Part shown: one piece after another, positions 1-5,924 of the stretch
Layout: every line of letters begins with the position of its first letter
Position numbering within the stretch: the stretch's first letter is position 1
Assembly (NCBI GenBank): GCA_016933355.1
Contig: JAFGBC010000020.1
Span: 1-9,762, forward strand
Reading direction: 5' to 3'
DNA length: 9,762 bases
From: Candidatus Aminicenantota bacterium
Lineage (GTDB): Bacteria > Acidobacteriota > Aminicenantia > Aminicenantales > JAFGBC01
Program-made: the position numbers and the translations under genes
Notes under the pieces: model-generated
The model's database searches: none
What the model saw: the letters and a program-made list of their open reading frames with translations, nothing else
Told to the model about the DNA's origin: nothing

Positions 1-119
1 TCGAGGCGGCGCAGGACCGTGAGCGGCAGGATGACGTCCTGGTATTTGCCGCGTTTGAACGTGTCGCGGATGAGGTCGGCGACGCCCCAGATGAAGCTGA
101 CGATTTCGCTATGGTTCAA
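1..119 (-). CDS. hsdM: Type I restriction-modification DNA methyltransferase subunit M, N-terminal fragment
   Basis: Only the first 39 codons are in the window; the gene runs off the left edge. The peptide begins (M)NHSEIVSFIWGVADLIRD and continues through GKYQDVILPLTVLRRL. This is the characteristic N-terminal helical domain of HsdM (HsdM_N family), the subunit that methylates adenine and, with HsdS, sets sequence specificity for the type I complex. The catalytic SAM-binding and NPPY motifs lie outside the window. The start is a TTG (complement of 117-119), chosen because homologues begin at this NHSEIVSF point and because GGAG (complement of 128-131) lies 8 nt upstream. The frame stays open a little further upstream but has no ATG before a stop. 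HsdR and HsdS would be expected beyond the left edge. Family assignment is confident; whether the gene is intact is unknown. Confidence 0.9.
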   Translation of the reverse strand, partial: MNHSEIVSFIWGVADLIRDTFKRGKYQDVILPLTVLRRL

Positions 120-141
120 GGCGGTGGCTCCGTATTGCGAT

Positions 142-159
142 GCCCATGGATCGATGGGC
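142..159. repeat. 6-bp inverted repeat in the hsdM leader
   Basis: GCCCAT (142-147) and ATGGGC (154-159) are perfect inverted copies separated by GGATCG. The repeat lies between the predicted transcription start and the start codon of hsdM. It could be an operator or a small leader hairpin, but it is short enough to occur by chance. Confidence 0.3.
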
Positions 160-168
160 TCGCCATAG

Positions 169-198
169 AGAATAGCCCGGCCCAATCGCGGAAGTCAA
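169..198 (-). promoter_or_regulatory. Predicted promoter of hsdM
   Basis: On the minus strand a TTGACT -35 box (complement of 193-198) and a TATTCT -10 box (complement of 169-174) are separated by 18 bp. Transcription would start near 162 and give a leader of about 40 nt before the TTG start codon at 119. The boxes match the sigma-70 consensus at 5 of 6 and 4 of 6 positions. Confidence 0.5.
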
Positions 199-219
199 CC
201 GACGAGGAAACCGCCGGCC

Positions 220-249
220 TTGACAGTCCCAAAGGCGGCGGACTATCCT
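220..249 (+). promoter_or_regulatory. Predicted promoter of the GT-C-like membrane protein gene
   Basis: A perfect TTGACA at 220-225 is followed after 18 bp by TATCCT at 244-249. Transcription would start near 256, upstream of the ATG at 274. The first three bases of the TTGACA also form a possible TTG start codon (220-222). If the promoter is real, that codon is not transcribed and cannot be the start. The region 120-273 therefore holds two divergent promoters whose -35 boxes are about 21 bp apart. Confidence 0.45.
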
Positions 250-273
250 AAGGTTCAAGTTGAGCCGGTCCCG

Positions 274-2103
274 ATGACGAAGCCGCTACCCTCAGGATCG
301 CCCCTGCGCCGCGTTTGGGACGGATCGCTCATCTTTCCAAACCTGGCGCTGATCGCCGTCATCTTTCAGCTTTTCCTCGTATTGAAATGGCGGCCTTTCT
401 ATTACGTCCTTTGGATCCTCTTCGCCGTCGAAGTCGTTCTCTTGGCGGCCGCGTTCATCAAGGTGCCGCGGCGCAACCAAGTTTTTCTCGTCGCCCTCAT
501 CATCACGGCCGCCTTCATCAGCCTCCCCCTCCTCACCAACCCCGACGGCCTGATCCTGACCTCCGACAACGCCCTCGAGGCGCTCCAGGCCGTCGAAATA
601 CAGGAATCCCATCAGGCCCCGTTCTTCCTGTTCGGGGCGATCCAGCACAACGGAACGCTCTCCTACCTGTTGGCGGCCTTCCTCTTCGATGTGTTCGGCC
701 AAAGCTACCTGGTCTTCGTCCTGGCCCACCTGGCCGTCTTCGTCCTGGCCCTCTATCTCCTGGCCCGCATCCTCGAACGCCATCTCGAGCCCGTTGCGGT
801 CCGCGCCCTCGTCCTCGTCCAGTTCGTCTTCATCGAGGCCGTATTCGACCTTTCGCTCTTCCTCAGGGCCGGGCCCTATCTCGAGCTTATCTTTTTTATC
901 CTGGCCGGAATCTGGCTTTTCGAGCGCGCGGGCGAGAGCCGGACCGCCCTCGCCCTGGCCGCGTTCTTCTCGGCCTTTGCGGTCTACATCAACGTCTTCG
1001 GCCTGCTCCTCATCGCCCCCTATCTCGCCGCCCGTGTCTGGCTCGCCGGCGGCTGGGAGAGCCGTCTCAAAATCCTCCCGCCCCTCGCCGCGGGCGGGCT
1101 GGCCGGGCTCTGGCACGTCATCTACTATATAGCGTTCGTCCCCAAGCCCGAGACCTACGGCAACTGGTTCCCGACGGCGACGACCCTCGCGGACACGACG
1201 TCGCTGGGCACGCTCTCGATTTTCCTCCGCCGGCTGGGCAAGCAGACTTGGGAGACTTTCCACAACCTCTTCGACTTCGAGTTCCGCTACGGGCTTGAAT
1301 TTTTCGCGCGCGAGCTCAAGGGCCCTTCGAAGGACGTGCTGGTCGCTCTCAGCAGCACCGCCGTCTGGCTGTCCGCCGCTGTCGTCGTCGCGGGAGTCGT
1401 CCTGACCGTCCGGCGCCTCGTCGTCCGCCGCAAGAAGCTCGACCTGAGCGATTGGCCGTATTTCTTCGCCCTCCTCCTCCTCCCCGGCATCTTGGCCAAG
1501 CAGGCCGTCTTCCTCCAGCGGCCCTTCCTCGAGCCGCGCCACAACCTGGACCTCCTCTTTCTCATCCTTTTCTCCTACGTCTTCGTCCTGTCCGCTCTCG
1601 TCCGGGCTTTGAAGCTCTCCTGGAAGAGCCTGCTCCCGGCCGGACTCGTCCTGGCCGTCCTGGCCGCGCCGTCCTATCTCGGCTACCTCCGAATGGTCCG
1701 CCTCAAGCAGGCCGACTACGCCCTGATCCTCAACACCCTCCGGGAAAACGGCATCAAGACCCTGGCCACGGACTTCATCATCACCTATCCCCTCTGGTGG
1801 CTCTCGGGCCGCACGCTCGACGTCGCCGACTCGTTGGGCCCGACCAAGATGTACCATTTCTACCCCGAGCGGAGGGAGATGGTCGACGCCGTCCCGCTCG
1901 ACCGGAAGGCCTATCTCTTCTTCCAGCGCCGCTATTACCGGGGCAGCCGCCACCGGAACGTGACGATCATCCTCCGTGAGAATCTCCTCGAGGAGCTCGC
2001 GGAGAAGAGCATCCCCTACCGGACGATCGACCTCAAGCGCTACGAGATCATCGTGCCCGACGCGGCTGCGAAGGCTGCCCCATCCTCCGAGCGGAACGAT
2101 TGA
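274..2103 (+). CDS. Polytopic membrane protein, GT-C/PMT-like putative glycosyltransferase
   Basis: The protein is about 609 aa, with many hydrophobic segments from near residue 18 to about residue 470 and a hydrophilic C-terminal domain of roughly 130 aa that probably lies in the periplasm. The first large loop carries SDNALEALQAVEI followed by APFFLFGAIQHNGTLSYLLAAF. This arrangement of an acidic residue pair, a Pro/Gly stretch and a short hydrophobic helix resembles family-39 (PMT/ArnT-type) lipid-linked sugar transferases, where the loop Asp is catalytic. Such enzymes move a sugar from a polyprenyl-phosphate carrier to a protein or lipid acceptor. The ATG at 274 is preferred over an in-frame TTG at 220, which would add 18 residues, because that TTG lies inside a likely -35 box. 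Neither start has a strong ribosome site. The divergent hsdM and the separately promoted TetR operon suggest a single-gene unit. The family call is by architecture; donor and acceptor are unknown. Confidence 0.65.
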   Translation: MTKPLPSGSPLRRVWDGSLIFPNLALIAVIFQLFLVLKWRPFYYVLWILFAVEVVLLAAAFIKVPRRNQVFLVALIITAAFISLPLLTNPDGLILTSDNALEALQAVEIQESHQAPFFLFGAIQHNGTLSYLLAAFLFDVFGQSYLVFVLAHLAVFVLALYLLARILERHLEPVAVRALVLVQFVFIEAVFDLSLFLRAGPYLELIFFILAGIWLFERAGESRTALALAAFFSAFAVYINVFGLLLIAPYLAARVWLAGGWESRLKILPPLAAGGLAGLWHVIYYIAFVPKPETYGNWFPTATTLADTTSLGTLSIFLRRLGKQTWETFHNLFDFEFRYGLEFFARELKGPSKDVLVALSSTAVWLSAAVVVAGVVLTVRRLVVRRKKLDLSDWPYFFALLLLPGILAKQAVFLQRPFLEPRHNLDLLFLILFSYVFVLSALVRALKLSWKSLLPAGLVLAVLAAPSYLGYLRMVRLKQADYALILNTLRENGIKTLATDFIITYPLWWLSGRTLDVADSLGPTKMYHFYPERREMVDAVPLDRKAYLFFQRRYYRGSRHRNVTIILRENLLEELAEKSIPYRTIDLKRYEIIVPDAAAKAAPSSERND

Positions 2104-2197
2104 GCGGGGGCCGACCTTGCCGCTCTCCGAGTACTAGCCGGGCTTAATAGTTATCGGGCAAACTTATAAGAAATGAAGTGAGTTGAAAATTACTTTA

Positions 2198-2228
2198 TTG
2201 ACAAAATTATACGATTATCGTATATAAT
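2198..2228 (+). promoter_or_regulatory. Strong sigma-70-like promoter of the TetR operon
   Basis: TTGACA (2198-2203) is followed by TATAAT (2223-2228) at a 19-bp spacing, or by the overlapping TATATA (2221-2226) at the ideal 17 bp. The surroundings (about 2150-2248) are strikingly AT-rich compared with the GC-rich genes on both sides. The start point would be near 2233-2236, leaving a leader of only about 13-16 nt before the ATG of the TetR gene. Confidence 0.8.
2208..2224. promoter_or_regulatory. Putative TetR-family operator, 17-bp palindrome within the promoter spacer
   Basis: TATACGAT (2208-2215), a single central T (2216) and ATCGTATA (2217-2224) form a perfect palindrome with 8-bp arms. 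It fills the space between the -35 and -10 boxes and overlaps the -10. A repressor bound here would block RNA polymerase. The adjacent downstream gene encodes a TetR-family protein, so autoregulation of the whole operon is the natural inference. A further ATCGTA half-site is at 2236-2241, near the start of transcription. Confidence 0.7.
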
Positions 2229-2248
2229 TAATAGAATCGTAAACACAG

Positions 2249-2857
2249 ATGAGCAAGGATAAGACGATCAACCGGAAACGGGCCGCTCTCTTGAGCCAGG
2301 CTAGAGCTCTGTTCTACAAGCACGGAATCAAGCGGGTGACCGTCGAAGAGATCTGCCGGGACGCCGGCATCAGCAAGATGACGTTCTACAAGCATTTTCA
2401 AGACAAGAACAACCTGGCCAGGCAGGTTCTTCTGGACATGATCGAGGATGTCGAAAAACGCTATGAGGCCATTCGCAAGGCCGATGTCCCTTTCGTGGAA
2501 AAGCTCAAGGCCTTGATCCCCCTGAAAGTCGAACAGAGCGAAGCCTTGGGCTGGGACTACCTGAAGGATATTACTAGCGGGGCCTTTCCCGAGCTGTCCG
2601 CATTGCTCCGGTCCCGACAGGAAAAAAACACGCGCATTTTCGTGCAGGACATTGCCGCGGCCCAGGCCCGCGGAGACGTCCGGCCGAACCTCAACGCGGA
2701 ATCCTTGCTCTTCATCATTGACGAGATGAAGGACTGGGTCAAAGATGAACGCCTCCTCCGCCGCTTCGGCTCGGTCAAAGCCCTGACCGAGGCGTTCATG
2801 GATTTCTTCATCTACGGCCTCGTCGGCCGCCCCGACACGGACCGGAGGCGGCCGTGA
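2249..2857 (+). CDS. TetR/AcrR-family transcriptional repressor
   Basis: This 202-aa protein has the usual TetR size. The N-terminal DNA-binding domain occupies about residues 10-55. Its helix-turn-helix reads VTVEEICRDAGISKMTFYKHF (about 30-50), a classic TetR signature, and is followed by the customary KNNLARQVL. The helical C-terminal domain (about 60-195) would bind a ligand and mediate dimerisation, but it does not reveal the inducer. The gene follows a promoter with a palindrome in its spacer, so it most likely represses itself and the five transport genes behind it. Its stop overlaps the next start codon (GTGA at 2854-2857), which implies translational coupling. There is no visible Shine-Dalgarno sequence before the ATG and the predicted leader is very short. 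The family is certain; the signal is unknown. Confidence 0.93.
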   Translation: MSKDKTINRKRAALLSQARALFYKHGIKRVTVEEICRDAGISKMTFYKHFQDKNNLARQVLLDMIEDVEKRYEAIRKADVPFVEKLKALIPLKVEQSEALGWDYLKDITSGAFPELSALLRSRQEKNTRIFVQDIAAAQARGDVRPNLNAESLLFIIDEMKDWVKDERLLRRFGSVKALTEAFMDFFIYGLVGRPDTDRRRP

Positions 2858-4026
2858 AGTTTCGTCGCGCCGTTCCCGGGCCGGTCCTGATGGCGATCCT
2901 GACGTCCAGCCTCTTTCTCGCGATGTCCCCTTCGGGCGCGAGCGCGGCCGACCTCCGCATCCAGGGGCGGCTGTCGTTCTGGATTGGAGCGCACGACCGG
3001 CCGGTCCGCGAGCTGGGTCTCGGTCTTCGCTACATCCCTTCGCTGTCCTTGACCAAGGACCTGGGCCGAGGGCTCGCCGTCGACGTCGAAGCTTCCGCCA
3101 ACATTTACGGATCGGCCCTGGGGTCGTCTCCGAGCGATGCCGAGACGAGCGGCGCCGCGAAAGCCTACCGTCTTTGGGTCCGCCTTTCGACCGCCCGCTT
3201 TGAGGCCCGGCTCGGGCTTCAGAAGATCAACTTCGGGTCGGCTCTCCTCCTCCGGCCTCTGATGTGGTTCGACCGCCTCGACCCCAACGACCCCCTCCAG
3301 CTCACGGACGGCGTCAAGGGCGCGCTTCTCAAGTACACGTTCGCCGACAACACGAACGTCTGGCTCTGGGGTTTGTGCGGGAACGATGAGGTCAAAGGCT
3401 GGGAGACGGTCCCGACGCGATCCCGCGAGCCTGAGTTCGGCGGGCGCGTCCAGACCCCCGTCCTATCGGGCGAGGCGGCCTTCACCTATCATCACCGGCG
3501 TATGGATCCACGCCGGAGCCTTGTCCCGCTTCCCGCGAACGAACGCTCCGGCGCCTCCGAGGACCGGATCGGGCTGGACGGCAAGTGGGACGTCGGGCCC
3601 GGCGTCTGGTTCGAGGCCGTCCTCGTCCGCCGGGACTGGAGCGCCTCGCCCGACCGCTACCAACGCATGCTCACGCTCGGGATCGACGGCACGCTCGGCC
3701 TCGGGAACGGGCTTCACCTCCTGGCCGAGCATCTCGTCTTCGACGCCGCCCGCGAGGCGTTCGGCCCGGGGACCCGCCGCGAGCTGACGGGCCTGAGCGC
3801 CGACCTCCCCCTCGGCATCCTCGACCGCGTCCGCGCCGCCGTCTTCCGCGACTGGACCTCGCGGGATTGGTATCGTATCCTGACCTGGCAGCGGACGACC
3901 GACGCCTGGGCGCTCTTCGTCATCGCCTTCTGGAACCCGGACCGCTACGCGATCTACGCCAACCGCCCGGAGACGAATCTCTTCTCCGGCCAGGGGCTGC
4001 AGATCACGCTGGCCTACGACCACTGA
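2854..4026 (+). CDS. Predicted outer-membrane beta-barrel protein of the transporter operon
   Basis: This 390-aa protein starts at GTG 2854, with GGAGG at 2844-2848 five bases upstream. A signal peptide covers about residues 1-31, with a likely cleavage after Ala-Ser-Ala. The mature chain consists of short alternating amphipathic strands rich in aromatic and charged residues. Examples are AYRLWVRLSTARFEARLGLQ, NTNVWLWGL and the final strand GLQITLAYDH. This fits a porin-like barrel of perhaps 14-18 strands, although the last residue is His rather than the usual Phe or Tyr. The most distinctive stretch is WFDRLDPNDPLQLTDGVKG (residues 139-156), probably a conserved loop or plug. I cannot name a family with certainty. 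Its place between a repressor and a LolCDE-like ABC system suggests it is the outer-membrane end of that pathway, as exit, acceptor or cargo. Confidence 0.75.
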   Translation: MKFRRAVPGPVLMAILTSSLFLAMSPSGASAADLRIQGRLSFWIGAHDRPVRELGLGLRYIPSLSLTKDLGRGLAVDVEASANIYGSALGSSPSDAETSGAAKAYRLWVRLSTARFEARLGLQKINFGSALLLRPLMWFDRLDPNDPLQLTDGVKGALLKYTFADNTNVWLWGLCGNDEVKGWETVPTRSREPEFGGRVQTPVLSGEAAFTYHHRRMDPRRSLVPLPANERSGASEDRIGLDGKWDVGPGVWFEAVLVRRDWSASPDRYQRMLTLGIDGTLGLGNGLHLLAEHLVFDAAREAFGPGTRRELTGLSADLPLGILDRVRAAVFRDWTSRDWYRILTWQRTTDAWALFVIAFWNPDRYAIYANRPETNLFSGQGLQITLAYDH

Positions 4027-4038
4027 CGCGAGGTAACC

Positions 4039-4752
4039 ATGGAAAACGGAGCCATCATCCGAACGACGGACCTCACTAAAATTTACCCGATGGGCGAGCA
4101 GTCCATCACCGCCCTCAAGGACGTCAGCCTGACCTTCGGCCGCGGCGAATTCGCCGGCCTGGTCGGCCCGAGCGGCTCGGGGAAGACGACCCTCCTCAAC
4201 ATCGTCGGCTCGCTGGACGTCCCGAGCCGAGGCAGCGTCGAGGTCCTCGGCCATAAAGTGGAAACGCTCCCCCACAAGAAGGCGGCCGAGCTCCGGAACC
4301 GCCATATCGGGTTCATCTTCCAAACCTTCAACCTCCTCCCCGTCTACACCGTTTACGAGAACGTCGAGTTTCCCCTCCTCCTGCTGGGGATGCCGGCCGC
4401 GGCCCGGCGCAAAGCGGTCCTGGCCGCCCTGGACTGGGTCCACCTTGCGGACCGGGCTAAATCCCGCCCCAACCAGCTCTCGGGCGGCCAGAGCCAACGG
4501 GTCGCCATCGCCCGGGCCGTGGTCAAAAAGCCCGAACTCGTCCTGGCCGACGAGCCGACCGCCAACCTGGACGCCGAGAACTCCCATCACATCCTCCGCA
4601 CCATGGAGGACATCAACCGCGAGATCAAGACGACGTTCCTGTTCTCGACCCACGACGACAAGGTCATCGGCCACCTGAGGCGCAAGATCACGCTCGTCGA
4701 CGGCCGGGTCGCCAAGGACGAGCCGGGCGCGGCCGCGAAGGAGGCGCGATGA
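4039..4752 (+). CDS. ABC transporter ATP-binding protein, LolD/MacB type
   Basis: This 237-aa cytoplasmic ATPase has every catalytic motif: Walker A GPSGSGKT (43-50), Q-loop glutamine 95 in FQTFNLLP, signature LSGGQ (147-151), Walker B LVLADE (167-172), D-loop ANLD (175-178) and switch histidine 205 in STHDD. The stretch RHIGFIFQTFNLLPVYTVYE and the overall length are typical of the LolD/MacB/FtsE group. Members of that group drive mechanical rather than channel-like transport with FtsX-type permeases. The ribosome site GAGGT (4030-4034) lies 4 nt before the ATG. Its stop overlaps the next start (ATGA, 4749-4752), tying it to the two permeases that follow. It should power their heterodimer. 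Whether the system exports lipoprotein, lipid or a small molecule cannot be read from the ATPase. Confidence 0.95.
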   Translation: MENGAIIRTTDLTKIYPMGEQSITALKDVSLTFGRGEFAGLVGPSGSGKTTLLNIVGSLDVPSRGSVEVLGHKVETLPHKKAAELRNRHIGFIFQTFNLLPVYTVYENVEFPLLLLGMPAAARRKAVLAALDWVHLADRAKSRPNQLSGGQSQRVAIARAVVKKPELVLADEPTANLDAENSHHILRTMEDINREIKTTFLFSTHDDKVIGHLRRKITLVDGRVAKDEPGAAAKEAR

Positions 4753-5924
4753 TCATCCCCAAGCTCGCCCTCCGCAACATGCTGGGCGCCGGGGCCAAGA
4801 CCTGGCTGAACGGCGCCGTCCTGTCGATGGCCTTCGTCACCATCATCTTCGCCCAGGGCCTCTACCGCGGCTTCGACGCCGAGGTGTCGAAAACCCTGAT
4901 CGACGCCGAGTACGGAGGCGGGCAATACTGGGTCGAGGATTACGATCCCTACGATCCGTTCACGCTCCAGGACGCCCACGCGGTCCCGGCCCCTCCCCTC
5001 CGGGCGCTGATTGACGCCGGCCGGGCAGCGCCGATCCTGATCGTCCAGGGGACGCTCTACCCGGCCGGGAGGGTCCTGCCCGTCGCGATCAAGGGGATCG
5101 ATCCGGCCCAGCGGCAGCTGTCCTTCCCGACGAACGTCCTAACGGCGTCCGGCGACGGCATCCCCGCCCTGATCGGGAGCCGGATGGCGAAGTCCGCGGG
5201 GCTCGCCGTCGGCGACACCGTGACCGTCCGCTGGCGCGACGTCCGGGGCGCCTTCGACGCCAAGGACCTCGAAATCGTCCAGGTCATGACGACGACCGCC
5301 CAGACGATCGACGAGGGGCAGGTCTGGCTGCCCCTCGCGACCCTGCGGGAGATGGCGGCCATGCCGGGAGAGGCGACGATCGTCGTCTTGGACAGGGACG
5401 CGTCCCCGGTCGCGGCCGCCGCAGGCTGGTCGTTCCAAGGCCTCGACGTCCTGCTCAAGGACATCAAGGACATCATCAAGGGCAAGACGATCGGCGCTTC
5501 CGTCCTGTATGCGATCCTCCTCTTTCTGGCGGCGCTGGCCATCCTCAACACCCAGCTCCTCTCGATCTGGCGGCGCCGCAAGGAGATCGGGACGATGATG
5601 GCGATGGGCGTCACCCGGGGCCGGGTGATCGGGCTGTTCACCTTCGAGGGCGCGCTCAACGCCGTCTTCGCGGCCGTCGTCGGCGCCGTCTGGGGGATTC
5701 CCCTTCTGGCTTACCTGGCCGTCCGCGGCCTGTCCATGGGCGCGAACCAGGGCGACAGCTTCGGGATCGCGATGAGCGATACGATGTACCCGTCCTACAG
5801 CGCCGGCCTGGTCGCGGGGACGACTCTCCTCGTCTTCCTGATCACCACGATCGTCAGCTACCTGCCGGCGCGCAAGATCTCCAAGCTCAAGCCAACCGAA
5901 GCCCTGCAAGGGAGGAGAGCATGA
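4749..5924 (+). CDS. ABC transporter permease, FtsX/LolCE-type, first subunit
   Basis: This 391-aa inner-membrane protein has the four-helix FtsX layout. Helix 1 is at about residues 19-37. A large periplasmic MacB_PCD-like domain follows (about 40-245), then helices near 249-271, 293-325 and 351-372. The cytoplasmic coupling stretch RRRKEIGTMMAMGVTRGRVI (275-294) and the C-terminal PARKISKLKPTEAL (373-386) are standard for the LolC/E and MacB families. The periplasmic domain begins with an unusual aromatic and acidic patch, QYWVEDYDPYDPFTLQDAH (59-77), likely a subfamily marker. The ATG overlaps the ATPase stop, and AAGGAGG (4738-4744) lies just upstream. With the next gene it forms a probable heterodimer analogous to LolC/LolE. 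The family call is firm; the substrate is unknown. Confidence 0.92.
   Translation: MIIPKLALRNMLGAGAKTWLNGAVLSMAFVTIIFAQGLYRGFDAEVSKTLIDAEYGGGQYWVEDYDPYDPFTLQDAHAVPAPPLRALIDAGRAAPILIVQGTLYPAGRVLPVAIKGIDPAQRQLSFPTNVLTASGDGIPALIGSRMAKSAGLAVGDTVTVRWRDVRGAFDAKDLEIVQVMTTTAQTIDEGQVWLPLATLREMAAMPGEATIVVLDRDASPVAAAAGWSFQGLDVLLKDIKDIIKGKTIGASVLYAILLFLAALAILNTQLLSIWRRRKEIGTMMAMGVTRGRVIGLFTFEGALNAVFAAVVGAVWGIPLLAYLAVRGLSMGANQGDSFGIAMSDTMYPSYSAGLVAGTTLLVFLITTIVSYLPARKISKLKPTEALQGRRA

Noticed and set aside
292..1953. Long open frame on the minus strand (553 codons) opposite the membrane protein gene
   Set aside because: Its translation is low-complexity and rich in Glu, Asp, Gly, Gln and Arg, as expected from the complement of a hydrophobic GC-rich gene. 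No domain or ribosome site was seen, and the plus-strand protein has coherent membrane helices.
2102..2125. Possible terminator hairpin after the GT-C-like gene (GAGCGG with CCGCTC)
   Set aside because: The stem is only 6 bp with a 12-nt loop and no T-tract follows, so it is not a convincing intrinsic terminator.
2150..2248. AT-rich patch considered as an att site or insertion scar
   Set aside because: No flanking direct repeats, integrase or transposase are seen. The promoter and operator explain its composition.
3463..4674. Open frame of 403 codons on the minus strand opposite the barrel and ABC ATPase
   Set aside because: It runs antisense across the clear Walker motifs of the ATPase and has biased composition without recognisable motifs. 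It is a by-product of high GC.
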